Positions 11,872 through 23,575 of a DNA stretch of 64,000 nucleotides are shown here, piece by piece. The stretch is from assembly GCA_022592445.1 (NCBI GenBank), contig JABYQR010000173.1:27268-91267 (forward strand), given 5' to 3'. A model generated the notes under the pieces. That model had not been told where the DNA came from. It did not search any database and was given only the letters and a program-made list of their open reading frames with translations. The translations under genes and the position numbers were made by a program. This DNA comes from Cytidiella melzeri. Taxonomy: Eukaryota; Basidiomycota; Agaricomycetes; Polyporales; Irpicaceae. Every line of letters starts with the position of its first letter. The stretch's first letter is position 1.

Positions 11872-12548
11872 TTAGAAACCGCGATACACAAAGATCTTCC
11901 ACAATGTTTGACTGTCGTCTATAGAGGGTACGGTCCGTTCACACATGCAGTATGTTCATCAATCTTTTCCCATGAATCTTTTTCCAGAATGAACATGGAA
12001 TTTTTGAGGCGCAGCAACACTTGGTATTTATTCACGTAGCGCGCATGTGATTTGCGCTCTAGAGCGTTGCTTACGGTAGTCTTTGGCTGAACAAACCAGC
12101 AACGGGCGATGAACAGCTGGCTCAGGAAATGAAACGCGTGTGTATCACGAGGCGTTTCATGGAGCGAGATCTCCGACCAGACTATACCCCAAGCGAGGTC
12201 CAAAGGCAGTACTGCACCCCGTTTTGTCTGCCGCGCTCATTACTCGTACCTCACGCATGCAGGCAAGAAGGGTACTCATCTCGCAGTACAGTCATGTGCA
12301 CCAATTTACGGTGAGCGTGCCCTGTAATTCTCACCAGTAGCAATAAAGTCTGACACCGGCCTACTTGAACTAGAGCATCCGGAGACGCGGGACCTGTAAT
12401 GTGCATAATCGCTCATAACAGACGATTCGCCCATCCTGCGCTTTGCAGCACCGTTGCAACGCGGTCTTTGACACGGACGTAGTGTATATATACGCACCCG
12501 TGACGGTACACTTTTACATTCCCTACATCCTCTTCGCTTCTACCTACC
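11872..12548. other. intergenic with TATA box
   Basis: No coding signal. A TATATATA run at about 12484-12491, roughly 60 bases before the next ATG, is a credible core promoter for the downstream gene. Confidence 0.5.
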
Positions 12549-13675
12549 ATGTCTGCCATCGTAGACGCGTTCAAAATTAAACCCTTTGACCTCGAGCCCA
12601 TATACGGCTCTTGGCCCTCGGCACCCGTATTCTGCGGTAACCCTGGGCGAGATGCTCCTGTCGACGAGTGGCTTCGACAGATCAAGGAGGGCTGTCTGGC
12701 TCGTCGGGTGCCAAAGGAGTACTGGCATAAAGTCGGACAGCACTATCTGGGCCCACATGCCAAGGCTCGGTTCGACGAGCTGAAAGCGGTCATGAAGAAC
12801 ATGCACGGTGGGCGGTACAACTGGAACTGGAAACGGTTCAAAGTTGCTATGCGTAACATGGGCTGTGAGTTTCTCTTACATCTTTACGCTCCGGAGACCA
12901 AGGACGCTAATCGTTTCTTTTGGCTTCAGGGGACATCGACGCTGACAAGACTGAGGAAATCAAGGTTCAGAGTAAGCCTTCTGGAATGTGGTGGATCATT
13001 GGCAAGCACCGCGAGGACAAGGACAAGGACAGCGATACTGCCAGTATCAACAGCACTACCAGCGTCCACAAGGATTTACCACCTGTTCCTCCTTCCACCA
13101 CTCCAGTGGGTCTCGCTGCCAGGCCTACGCCGAAGAAGGCCATGACATGGGATTTCCCCACCTTCAAGGGCTTCCCCACCCCCAAGCGCTCATCGACGAC
13201 GACCCAGGTTGAGACATTGTCTACCCTCTCCTCGTCTTCGACCGCCTTCAACTCCTATTTTTCTTCGGGAAAATCGACTCCTGCTTCCACTGTCTGCCCT
13301 ACGCCCGATATATCCTCTGCGGGAACTCCTGGAGGCAGTAAGTTGTCCTAGACTCTCCATCCTCGTTGTCTTGCTGACCCTGACTTTTGTGCAGCTACTA
13401 CCACTGTCGCACACGCCCCGACATGGCTGGTCAACGCATCCCAAGCTCTCGGTTACTTGACGACCGAACACCCAAAGGCAATGACTGCCATATCCGCCGT
13501 ACTCATCACTATCGGTTCTATCCCTGCACTTCCTGTCATCTCGGCAGGAGCGGGCGGTGCCTTCCTCGCGAGCGGTACCGCTCACGCCATTGGCTCCATC
13601 GCCGTCGGAGTGGGTAGCTTGTTGAAGGCTGTGAGCGATTCCCAGACCGGGCAGCCTCCCAAGAATGCGGCATGA
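12549..13675 (+). CDS. uncharacterised basidiomycete protein
   Basis: Exons 12549-12864, 12930-13337, 13395-13675 (334 aa). Function unknown; it resembles, from memory, a family seen widely in Agaricomycetes. The N-terminal 110 residues look globular (PVFCGNPGRDAPVDEWL, then KVGQHYLGPHAKARFDELK and NWNWKRFKVAMRNMGWDID), recalling gag-like helical segments. A Ser/Thr/Pro-rich linker follows, and then a hydrophobic, Gly/Ala-rich C-terminus with one or two possible membrane segments (AVLITIGSIPALPVISAGAG). No catalytic motif was recognised. Confidence 0.78.
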
Positions 13676-14272
13676 GCTTACGGGTCATTATGAGCTTCGT
13701 CTATCATGTAGCATTATTTATTTGTATCATTATATGTGGACGCTACGGCTATGATAGTCGGCTTTCTCGCTAGAACAACACTTTATGTATGTGCATGACA
13801 CCTGCTGCACCCTTGCGGCACGTCCCTTCACCCTTGCGCTGGTGTTCTCTGCATCAGTACAGAACACTCAAATCTGAGATCTGAGGGCTGAAGTCGACTG
13901 TGTCGCGACGATCCACCCGCAGCTTTCTCGTAGTTGGCTCTCAGATCGTCGGCGAGGCTCCCCGCTCTTCGCCAGCAATCACGCGAGATCATGCAGCACG
14001 CATATGCCAAAATGGAGGACAGTCACGAGATGTTTTGAGCTGCTGAGAGTTCTCCTGACAGGACGCGGAAGTGGACGAACGACACGTGTATTTGTTACGC
14101 ATGCGGTTCATTCCTCCGCAAGGAGCTTGCAGCAAAAAATGCATGAAGATGAAGTCCTGGTAGCTCTGTAACAGCAGCTTGAAAGGCATAACAATTATTC
14201 TTTCAATATCAGTGCAGGTGCATGATCTCTCGCTGACCGTATGATAGGCTGCTTCAAGTTCAGCGCAATTCA
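13676..14272. other. intergenic
   Basis: About 600 bp, probably the 3' flanks of two converging genes. Open frames here lack coding character. Confidence 0.4.
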
Positions 14273-14769
14273 TCATACAATGATTCGTGTCCCATATCGG
14301 AGACGACTGCAACGCACTCTGCTCCTCCATGCTTCTTTCACTTTGTTTGATTCGGTAGCCTGAAGAGTACCACCAACATCCATCCTTTGTTCCACCCTTG
14401 TGAATTCGAATAACCCTTCACGGACTTCTCTATCCATTCCTGCAAGTGCGGGATACCCCCATGCTCTCAATTCTCGGCTGATTTCAGCGTCGTCGTCGGG
14501 GACAGAGCCCTCTGCACGTAATTGATGTTGCACCCTTCGCTAAATGCAAGTCAAATACCAGAGATCTCTTTCGTTCACGACACAATATGAAGCGCAAATA
14601 CTCACTGCGGCTTCCCAATAGTTGATGGAACTCGAGAAGGGGACAGGGACTGTGTGTTCGCCTGTGCTGGGTATCTCCTATTTGTTAGAGTTGCCGGATT
14701 CTCCACTGTCGTACGGCATGGCAGACACAGCGACCGTGTGGACCGCGCCGGCGACGATGGTAGCAAACA
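14273..14769 (-). CDS. unidentified spliced coding segment, 5' end unresolved
   Basis: Three consecutive exons fit in phase on the minus strand: 14769-14729, 14677-14606, 14539-14273. They read FATIVAGAVHTVA, then EIPSTGEHTVPVPFSS, and RRVQHQLRAEGSVPDDDAEI with a charged C-terminus ending at a stop. The intron ending at 14678 has a good CTAAC branch point. A hydrophobic N-terminal segment followed by a soluble tail suggests a small membrane-anchored protein. Upstream, the frame SDYLYKSPFNVVYFLPF joins only through a 26-nt intron or a frameshift, and no ATG was found, so the first exon is unknown. No family recognised. Confidence 0.4.
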
Positions 14770-15695
14770 CTAAAAGGGGTCGAGAAACGCGTGACGGAAT
14801 GGCAAAAAATATACGACGTTGAAGGGCGATTTGTAAAGATAATCAGACAGCTGTAAAAGTGATATTGGTACAGTGACCCAAGGAGGGTGACCCGTGAACG
14901 ACAATGCACTCACCGACCTGCGCTTCAGAGACCTGGGGCTGAGGCACGAGAATGGTCGCAAGGGTGTTTATATACCCATCGGTGGCATGGCAGTAGAGTT
15001 ATGGTTACGTCGGGCACAGCCTCCAGCTTCGGAATCTTGAATCATATTTCGTAACTTTCGTCTAGAGATCTCCTATCAAGGCACTTTGCGTTTCGTATAT
15101 TATCAATATCTTGTCCTCGTCACGTCCAGTAGCTTGCCAAGTTTTGTTGATGAGAGAACCTACTTAGACAGTAAGATGAGAGGAATAGTATGAGAAACTG
15201 GTGTTATAAGCTCAAGAATTGGAGTGTGTGAGGGGCGGAACGTACGTACGAATGTAAGATTGTACAGTAGAAACCAAGCGCGTAATTACTAGATAAAGTA
15301 TAATGAAGAGATAACTTGAAAACTTGCGTGCACAAAATTGATATGATCCTGAGTGAAATGAGATGGCAGTGAGGTTGTTGGTAGCAACGATGATGGGACC
15401 GTTTGATGGGCTCCTACCCACGAATCTGGTCCGGCAGACTGCCCCCACCTTTATCGAGACAATCACCCCAGTGAGCACGACGTTGGGCGATGTCGACGCA
15501 CTGCTGTACCATGGAATGCATTTGTATTTTCCTGAAATTGACATGCGGCAAAAAAGGAACGGTCCGACGACGGATCTCACGCAGATCGTTGGTCTCAGTG
15601 ACGTGGGCTGCACAGGAAGTAGACCATGGATCTGCAAGTTGCCCTGAGCCCACATACAATCCCTTGGCGAGCGAGCGACTCATTCCGCATTACCT
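14770..15695. other. region upstream of the unidentified segment
   Basis: Contains a TATATAA (minus strand, about 14975) and several overlapping open frames with no recognisable protein. It may hold the missing first exon of the neighbouring segment and the 3' end of LCL3. Confidence 0.35.
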
Positions 15696-16895
15696 TCACC
15701 TCCTGAAAAGCATACTCCACAAACCCCTGCGTTGTTTCGTCACACCCGCATATTCTGACGCTTCTCCTTCACCGGCGGATTCGTCCAACTCCACAGCTTC
15801 ATCTGCACCGGGTACAGCAGCAGCCGCTGCGTGCCTTCGCTTGTACTCGGATGGTGTCTCAAATGTGTCGCCGTCCCGCCAGAGCCCTCTTCGCGCCGAT
15901 CTGCATATCCAGTGAGAAGGAACTTCTGCATCAACACACACATCAACACTCACTTGGCCTCCTCTTGTATTGCCATAAACTCTGCTTTCGCCACACTGCC
16001 ATAGACAGCTGCACTCTGTTCGTACACCACGGCCCAGCCTGCGCGAAGCATGGACAGACAGATGTTTTCACCGGTGAATACCGTGCCCGGTAAAAAACGT
16101 GGCTTCATATGGGGAACGGCCACCTGTGTACAATACGTCAGTGCATGCGACATACAGCCCACCATATGGGAAAATTACCACCCGACCGTACTGGTCTTTC
16201 CGTATTAGCTGGCAGTATATGATCTTTCCGTTGATCTTGTCTGTGAGCCATTTCTTGCTCTCATCATAATGCGGTTGTTTCTCTTTTCCGAAATGACCTC
16301 CCTACGCGAGGGATGTCAGTTTCAACATGAAGATGAGGCGAGGACGCCTACCTCTGGGGCATCAATACCCGCCATCCGAACAGAGATTGTATGAATATCA
16401 AGACCTTGAGTTCATCATCAGTACAAAGGATAAGCACTGACAAAATGCGTGGACGTACCCTTAGTTTTGAAAGGAACTCTCCTGAACTTAAGTGGCCATC
16501 GCCACCCAAATCCAGGCATGTGATAGAGTCGAAAACCGTCAGCATCACCGACGCTGTCGTTTTCGTCAATATTCGGACACGTTGGAGGACGAAACGAAAG
16601 AGACCTACCTTATGACACGACCCTTGATCCAAGCCTTCTTCTTGAGGAGGTTGGGAGTGACCCAGCCTGAACTTGGGATGCGACGAAAGTACCGTCGAAT
16701 CACGGTGGCTCCAGCAACAGTGCAAGTGACACCGACGGCAAAGGAGGCTAGTGCAAGGACATCTCGAGGCAAAGCCGTGATAGAACCTGAGAATGTCTGA
16801 TATTGCTGTGAGCGGCGTATTGCCTCTGGCACAACAGTATCAAAGACTTTCGTATCCTCCGAGGGTTTGGGCTCTGCTGCTCGAGAGAACCACAT
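15696..16895 (-). CDS. LCL3: endonuclease LCL3 (staphylococcal-nuclease fold)
   Basis: Membrane-anchored SNase-like nuclease. Exons 16895-16609, 16553-16459, 16404-16352, 16301-16182, 16123-15954, 15900-15696 (309 aa). A membrane segment near residues 46-66 ([17 protein letters not shown]) is followed by [68 protein letters not shown] and [20 protein letters not shown] and TPSEYKRRH close the domain. This order matches LCL3 throughout. The C-terminus has an Ala/Glu-rich extension. The third intron of the nuclease domain has a weak donor (GTGGTA). A minus-strand TATAAAT at about 17079-17086 may be its TATA box. Confidence 0.93.
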
Positions 16896-17477
16896 GAAAA
16901 GAAAGAGCGACAAGAGTAGAAGAGGTGTGTCGTGTGTCGTTTGTTGGCTGTGGCAGATACTGAAAGCTAGTATGAAGTAGTGGTTGTTCAGTGTAATAAC
17001 TCGAGAACCCGTGTTTTGCACGATGCGTGAATGCAGAATTGCAAATGATCTCACTCACGGTCTCAGTGGGCACGCGGATTTATATTGGATACTCGGTTTG
17101 CATTCACGCTCACCGTGCGCAGGTCGTGCGTTTCGTGGCCTGACCGTGCTTGTTCGTACTACTAGTACTAGTAGTTGTGAGAGTGGTGAACCAGAGATGC
17201 CATGGTCACGCGCTTGTGACATACCGCGTACGTGACGACGGTGACGTGACAATGCTACGAAAGTCTAAGCGTCTGCGCAGCCGTCTGCCGCTGCCGATGC
17301 TCGTCGTGCCAGCTTGTGATAGAAAATTAGTGACTGCTTTTATGTGAAAGCTGTATGCGCCTATTTTTGTGTATTCTTTGTGTTTGTTTCTTTTCATCGG
17401 TAACGGATTCACCTTCCCTTTACGGACTGTCGTGACACAGTTTTGTATACTTAGTTACCTAAGCGTGAGTAATATGC
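16896..17477. other. intergenic, LCL3 upstream region
   Basis: No gene recognised. It carries a TATAAAT (minus) and a short ACTAGT-ACTAGTAGT run near 17160. Confidence 0.4.
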
Positions 17478-17830
17478 TACCACTATGTTCACCCGCTCGT
17501 AGTCATTCTTCGAAACAGAGAAAACAGCAACCAAGTTGCTGACAGCCTAGGCCTCAGGCATCGTCTGGTCACTGCCCAGCATCTGCGGAAACAAATTCGC
17601 CTGGCTGTGTGGCACTTCAGACAGGCCAAGCAACTGTCACTGTATACGCTAAACACATTCGTTCTGATTTTTATGCAGGCTTGAAACCCGAGCTGCCAGA
17701 TTTCTGAAATTACTACAGCTTTAAGATATCTACAGAGTTCGCGAACGCGCTATCACGAATCCCTGTCATTCCCCGATCACTGTACTCGTGAGTACCGGGT
17801 TTAGAATATGTTTCATCGTGACTTGAAACC
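17478..17830 (+). repeat. diverged direct repeat, copy 1
   Basis: About 350 bp that reappears, with scattered substitutions and small indels, at 18158-18527 in the same orientation. Shared blocks include GTCTGGTCACTGCCCAGCAT, GTATACGCTAAACACATTCG and ATCACTGTACTCGTGAGT. No coding potential recognised. Confidence 0.85.
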
Positions 17831-17930
17831 CTGATGTCATGGTCCTTCACATGTGCGCACTAGAAGCCAGTGGAGGCCTTAGAATCGGAAGTCATGGTGA
17901 GCGACGCAAAAAGTCTCTATGACTATGTTA

Positions 17931-18010
17931 GTACACACTCACTTTAGCAGTGGCATCCCCGTTGGTGATATTACGAACTATGTCGGCCTTCAAATGTGCA
18001 TCAAAGCCGG
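17931..18010 (-). pseudogene. possible EEP-nuclease first-exon relic
   Basis: Read on the minus strand this gives a short frame with GFDAHLK, VRNIT and ATAK followed by a GTGAGT donor. The intact nuclease at 28.6-30.8 kb has AFRSPLEGVTVHNITGTVTAK ending at a donor in the same place. The match is short and could be chance; no other exon was found beside it. Confidence 0.3.
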
Positions 18011-18157
18011 AATTTCGAATGTAAGTGACTCCTGTACAGCGTACACGCTCGCTGACAGCTCCGGTGAACGTATTGGTGTACAGCTCAGAAACAGTCCGAG
18101 TCGTTGTTGATCACAGTCTTAAAGCGCCTTTTCGGCCGCTTTACCTGCCGCTCTTTC

Positions 18158-18527
18158 TGCCACAACCATGCTCAACCGCTCGTAGACGTTCAGAACAGAG
18201 AGAACCACGAACACGTTGGTGACAGCAGAATCATGGGTGGGACGAGGTCTTAGGCCTCGTCTGGTCACTGCCCAGCATCTTCTGAAACCAAATCGTCTGG
18301 CTGTGTGGCATTTCAGACATGCCAAGCAACTGTCAGTGTATACGCTAAACACATTCGTTCTGATTTTTATGCATGCTCCAACTCCGAGCTGCCAGCATTC
18401 TAGATTTCCTACACCTCTATGACATTTACAGAGTCCGCGAACATGCCGTAACGCATCTCTGTCATTCCACAATCACTGTACTCGTGAGTGCAGGGTTGAA
18501 AATATGTTTCATTATGACTTTCCTGAC
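18158..18527 (+). repeat. diverged direct repeat, copy 2
   Basis: Second copy of the 17478-17830 element, about 680 bp downstream and directly upstream of the promoter of the secreted-protein gene at 18937. Confidence 0.85.
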
Positions 18528-18797
18528 ATATCATCCAACAATCACAGCTCTTCGTGGTCTAGCCCAGCACACGAAACCTTTCTTTGTCAGAGAGCAGTCA
18601 GAGGCTGTCGCTTGCCTTTCTGAATCCATGTGTGCCCTCCCAAGGGTATCCTGGTAACGGTGTTGATGAGTTTATATCGTCGGCAGATTGTGACATTTGC
18701 CAAGCGGAGTGCAGTCCATGACAGCTTAGTGTTCGGCGAAGCAATCCACTGGCCTATGTTCAATGTCTACATATCCGGCGCGCCGCGCGCTGGGCGG

Positions 18798-18812
18798 ACG
18801 TTATAAAAGACG
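18798..18812 (+). promoter_or_regulatory. TATA box of the secreted-protein gene
   Basis: TTATAAAAG about 130 bases upstream of the ATG at 18937, in a GC-rich setting, followed by a CT-rich 5' leader. Typical of a strongly expressed fungal gene. Confidence 0.6.
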
Positions 18813-18936
18813 CAATATCTGGCAATGCCTTTCTCTACAATTCGCTTCTCTGTCTCATTTCTTTCTCTCCTTCGACATTCTTTTGAAATTCCCATTCGCT
18901 CCTTTGGACTAATTATAGTACTCTACTCTCAAAGCT

Positions 18937-21013
18937 ATGGTTGTTCTACTCACCCTCCCTTTTGTTCTTCTACTCCCCGCTGTCGTCAACGCTGCGAACG
19001 ACTGGAACACTCCTTGCCATACGGGGGAGTGTTCATATGATCTCCACAACTCTACCCGATCTGGTAGCGTCCGCGCCTCCATGACCATTGTAAGCTCCGC
19101 CCTGCAATTCGCATTTACTGTCACTAATCCTGTACTTCAGAGCGGCTCTACTTCTGCTATAGCGGATTTGACTCCAGCTGCCGGATGGCAGATTTTGGAC
19201 TGCAACGCTACTGGCGGTGCTCAGGATATCCGGGCAGTTTGTACAGGAAGTGACAATGACTGTAGTCACCTCTATCAGAACGGCGCCATTGGCACTGTGG
19301 TCAGACTGCCGGACGACGTAAGTGTCTGCTTTGTACTTACATAATGGCTCCTGTGTCTCACTTTCTTACTTTCTAATAGTGCGGCAACATGCCTTTTGCT
19401 CGCATTGCCGCGGAGTGGACCCACGACAACCAGACTTTGCCTGCAGACATCGCAAGTAACCTCAGTCGTCGCGCTGACCCTCCGACTGTGCGCGGGATCA
19501 CGATTGATACGCAATGGCACAAGGTTGACCCTAATCAGTACGTTGTTGCACTGTTTTTTGGTCAAAGAGCAGGCTCTGACTTTATTGTAGCCACGGACAA
19601 GTCAATATGTTTGTCCAGGGTGCAACAGGAAATCAGACCCTACCTGCCGTCACCACCCGCGAGCTTCATGAGCGTGGTCTGCTCAGCAGCATCGGGCATG
19701 CCATTTCTACCGTGGCCTCGTCCGTGTCACAGGCATTGCAAGGTGGGTAGTGGGCACACTTGCGAGATGGTGCGACTGACTTCGGGGTTCTTGCAGCATT
19801 GTCATTCAACGTCGACAAATCGTCTACCACGTCACTCAGTGTTAACAAGCCCTTCACTCTCCTCGAGAAGACAAAGTCATGCCCTGCTTCCGGTAATACA
19901 CCCGCCCGACAAGTCGGATTAACGGTGGACGTCAACGCGAAGGCTCAAGCTGAGATCAACTACGGTGTTGTTGCCAGCGGCTCTATTGTTCCGCCCAAAG
20001 TCAACGACTTTGGCATTTTCGCCGATTTCGACGCCCAAATCGACGGTACTCTAGATCTGGATGCGTTTGCCATCGTTTCTATCGATTCCGGCAAGCTGAT
20101 GATATTCCAAGTTGGCTTACCGGGTCTGGATTTCCCAGGAATCTTGACGATTGGCCCGTCCTTCCAAGTCACGGCGCAGGCGGTTGCAAAGGTTCAGGCC
20201 GACCTGAAGATGACCGTCGATCTTGCGTACAATATCAACGGCGCTAAGTTGTATTTCCCTCCCTCCCATGGCTCTTCTACCGGTACATTCTCGCCTGCTG
20301 ACACACGTAAGTCTGCTTCCTTGGACCGCTAATTCTACACGTCAATTGACCATTGCCCACAGATCTTGCTCTTTCCGCAAACCCGAGTGTCTCGGCTACC
20401 GGCACTCTTCAGGCCAACGTTATCCCCGCTGTATGTCAATACCGTATTCTACGTACCCATCTGTGCTTATCAGCAACTCCGCAGGTCTTGTTCGGTATCA
20501 ATGCTCTCGACGGCCTCGCTGAGGTCGACGTTGAGTTGGACCTTGACGCCTACGCAGAGTTGGATCTCACTCTGGTTGACTCCCATGGGAGCGGCTTTAC
20601 CGGTTGCGCGGATGTGAAGACTGGCTTCACCGTTAGTGCAGCGGCCAATGGCTCGTTCCTAAACCTGTTCAGCAAGTCGACCGTCGTCAGCCTTTACAAC
20701 AAGAGCTTCACCCTGTTCCAGGTGAGCAGCTTTGTATGGGGTCTCCACGGACGAAGATACTGACATGCAAACTTTGGTAATAGAAATGCTTCGGTAACTC
20801 TCGCCGTCGTGGACACCCGAGGTCTTTGCTTGGTTCCTCCCTCACTCGCACTATTGAGGCTCGTGATGACCCCACCTGTGGTGGCAGCTTCGGTAACACA
20901 ACCGCCATGACTGCGATTACCAGCGAAACTGTTCCCGCAAGCAGGTAAGTTGTCGAACCCTATCTTCATTGCAATATGACTGAAATGCATTGCCCGGACA
21001 TAGTATCCACTAA
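18937..21013 (+). CDS. secreted fungal protein of unknown function
   Basis: Exons 18937-19317, 19380-19537, 19591-19742, 19797-20306, 20363-20430, 20485-20721, 20784-20944, 21004-21013 (558 aa). The signal peptide is strong: MVVLLTLPFVLLLPAVVNA, with cleavage likely after NA. The mature protein has paired Cys, many N-glycosylation sequons and a central all-beta-looking region (YGVVASGSIVPPKVNDFG, then GLPGLDFPGILTIGPSFQV). It resembles, from memory, a family of large secreted proteins found in many ascomycetes and basidiomycetes without a known role. No enzyme motif. The last exon codes only three residues. Confidence 0.82.
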
Positions 21014-21358
21014 GTCCTAGCTTCAGACACGACGCAGTTCGCACTTTCATGCTAATTATTCTCCCTCTTCTTTGCCTCGTACTCTTAGTTGCTTTGATTA
21101 ATCTGCACAATAGTGCTATCCACTCGTTTGACCTTTCTTCTTCGGACTCATAATTGTTTGTCTTCATGGGATTTTTTGGGGAATAGTGATGTTTTTTGAT
21201 TCTCAATAATGGCATAATTTGATCACAAACGCTATTTCAATTCCGCACGAGATACTTAGCGATGTGAGCTCCCACGTGGCGCGCTTTCGATTGCTGAACG
21301 CTTTCAGAACGACACTTGCAGCTAACCAGAACAGCTTCCCTACCCTCGTTGCATTACA
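21014..21358. other. intergenic
   Basis: 3' flank of the secreted gene and CDC123 promoter. The inverted duplication shared with 52.2-54.4 kb begins near 21330, just before the CDC123 ATG. Confidence 0.5.
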
Positions 21359-22682
21359 ATGCCCACAGCGATATCTGTGCCCACCCTGTTCCCTATATTG
21401 ACTCCCGACGTCCTACTAGCTTTCCAATTTTCCTCCTGGTACCCAAGATTCGCCTCTAAGAGTATCAAATCAACTATTATCAAGCCCTTGACTCAGGATT
21501 TCCACGATTACCTGCGGTCTGACGGTGTGTTCTTGCCAGAGGGCTCGGAAGACTTGTCAGTTCGCTTTGGATCTTGCGTAGAGCGACTTGGTGAACACCT
21601 GCGATGTTAGCCCGATGGAAAGCGGTCTCTCCGATGATGAAGAGGATTCTACGGACAACAGCGACGCAGACGAAGACGAAGAGAGCAGGGAGCCCCGAAG
21701 AATGTTCGCGTTCCCTGAGTTAGATGCGAAGATTCGCGACACTGTGAAGCAGTACGGGGCTGTCTTTCCCAAGCTGAACTTTTCGTCTCCTCGGGTAACT
21801 CGCTGATGCCGTCTTTTCAACCACATCGTTACGCTGACTTGCTGCCCTAGGATGCAGCGTGGATGCTTCCACCGTCTTTCCCGCTCAAATGTACCGCGCC
21901 ATCTGATGTTTACAGTCTCCTAAAGTCGTCGGATTTCATCCTGCATGATCTAGACGAGGATCATGTTTTCGAAGGCTGCGACTCAGGAGCTAAGTCACGT
22001 CCAGAATATACCTTGGAGCTGGTCTTGCGCAAGTGGTACCCTGTAGACCGAAGTCGTGAGCTCAGGTGCTTCGTGCGACGCGAGATTCTACTTGGTATGC
22101 ATGTAGGCATTAGTCCCCATCTTGGTTCGCTGAATAGTTGTCTCTGTAGGTATCTCACAGCGAGATCCTAACTACTACGACTTTTGGAACGAGCATGGCA
22201 CCCAACAAAAGGTAGTGGATGCGCTGACGAGGTACTGGGAAGAAAATGTCAAAGGGAAGTGGGAAGACACAGACGGGAATTGTATGAGTCCACTTTCTGC
22301 TCCTATTATTCTGCTCACCGTTTGCTCAGACATATTCGACTTCTTGCTCAGCCGCGATTTCGCCAAGGGTCACATCATTGACTTCAACCCTTACGCGCCG
22401 CGCACAGATCCCCTTCTCTTTGAGTACGAAGAACTTTTGGACCTTCTCACCGAAGCTTCGTCCGTTTCACCGTCAGCGAATCACTACCATCCGGTTCTCA
22501 AAGTCGTGGACTCTCGGAGCCATCCGGCTGCAGCACGAAATGCACCCATTTACCAACACAACATGGTGCCGATGGAAGCACTCGCGTTAAGCGGGGGACG
22601 AAACGTGGAGGAATTCGCCGAGGTTTGGCAAGAACAGCTTCGGCAGTCGACGGAAGGGACTTACAGTGATGACGAATCGTAG
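21359..22682 (+). CDS. CDC123: CDC123, eIF2 assembly factor (intact copy)
   Basis: ATP-grasp-fold chaperone that helps assemble the eIF2 complex. Exons 21359-21555, 21611-21794, 21851-22094, 22150-22281, 22330-22682 (369 aa). Signatures: [20 protein letters not shown], an acidic linker ([18 protein letters not shown]), [82 protein letters not shown] and [15 protein letters not shown] broken copy lies inverted at 53.1-54.4 kb, so this is presumably the only functional gene. Confidence 0.95.
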
Positions 22683-22838
22683 GACACCCTCGAACTCATC
22701 AATAACAGGACGAACATCGTACAACACTGTACAGTAGAGCTATGTTTTACACTTGGCAGTCTTGTCCGCCAGAAGTCTTGATCAAAATTCCATGATATAG
22801 GGATGCAGAAAGCTCAGCATCTGCTAACACAACGGCGT

Positions 22839-23575
22839 TCACAACCCACGGACGCTCAACCTTGCAACACTCGGATCGTGATCGCTTGCCCTCGCGTTCA
22901 AACTCGCAGCCCAAGTATAAACGTGGATGTGCGATATGAAGACATGTTCGAGCTGTTCGTTGAGATTATTATAGACGTATGTGTATCTCACGACTGTGCG
23001 AATGCCCGCGAGGCCCTCGACTTGCACAAGGATCCCGTTGAAGGGCCTCAAACGCTGAGCGGGTCTTGATGGACTCGTTCCAGTCTCCGGCGAGTATGAC
23101 GCTAGCGAGAGGGTCCAGGTTCAGAAGGGACTTGACGAAATTCTACATGAAAGCTATGTCAGTGACTGATGTGCGGAATTTGCCAAGCCAGTGCGACGTG
23201 GGGACTGACAGCGATGACCTGTACCTGGGCAGTACGCTGATCGACGTCGCTGTTCATAGGAGGGCGAGGAGCTCCCTGGACTGAAGACCCTCCGTCGGAC
23301 TTGGACGCGTCGTGCACGTTGATCGTGTAGAACTTGCTGCCGGATTTGGTCTGCCAGTGGGCAACAAGTGGCTTCCTGCTCGAATTCCATGCAGCATTTG
23401 TTGGATCTATGCGACCAGGGTTGAAGCTGCGACATTTGTCAAGCGTGAGATTAGGCCTTCCTCTTTTCAGGTGACTCACGAAAGCCCAACTTCGAGCCCG
23501 AAGAGTCTTCCACGAACATGTTCTGTGGGTCCAACGGGAGATCTTGGAAGTAGACTGATTTTCTGAGGGTTGAAT
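22839..23575 (-). pseudogene. truncated EEP-nuclease pseudogene
   Basis: Closely matches the 3' part of the intact nuclease at 50.7-53.0 kb, from the exon beginning near FDPKKISLVPG onward (NPGRIDPTNAAWNSSRKPL, TINVHDASKSDGGSS, DHDPSVARL are all recognisable). The upstream two thirds, with the signal peptide and the first catalytic motifs, are missing. Lesions include an inserted base near 23045 and loss of about 11 codons between the FIS and HVYTWAAS parts. It sits tail to tail with CDC123, as in the mirrored locus. Confidence 0.88.

Noticed and set aside
15212..15655. 147-codon minus-strand frame upstream of LCL3's 3' end
   Set aside because: No recognisable protein, no good start and a competing frame on the other strand. 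Too weak to call.
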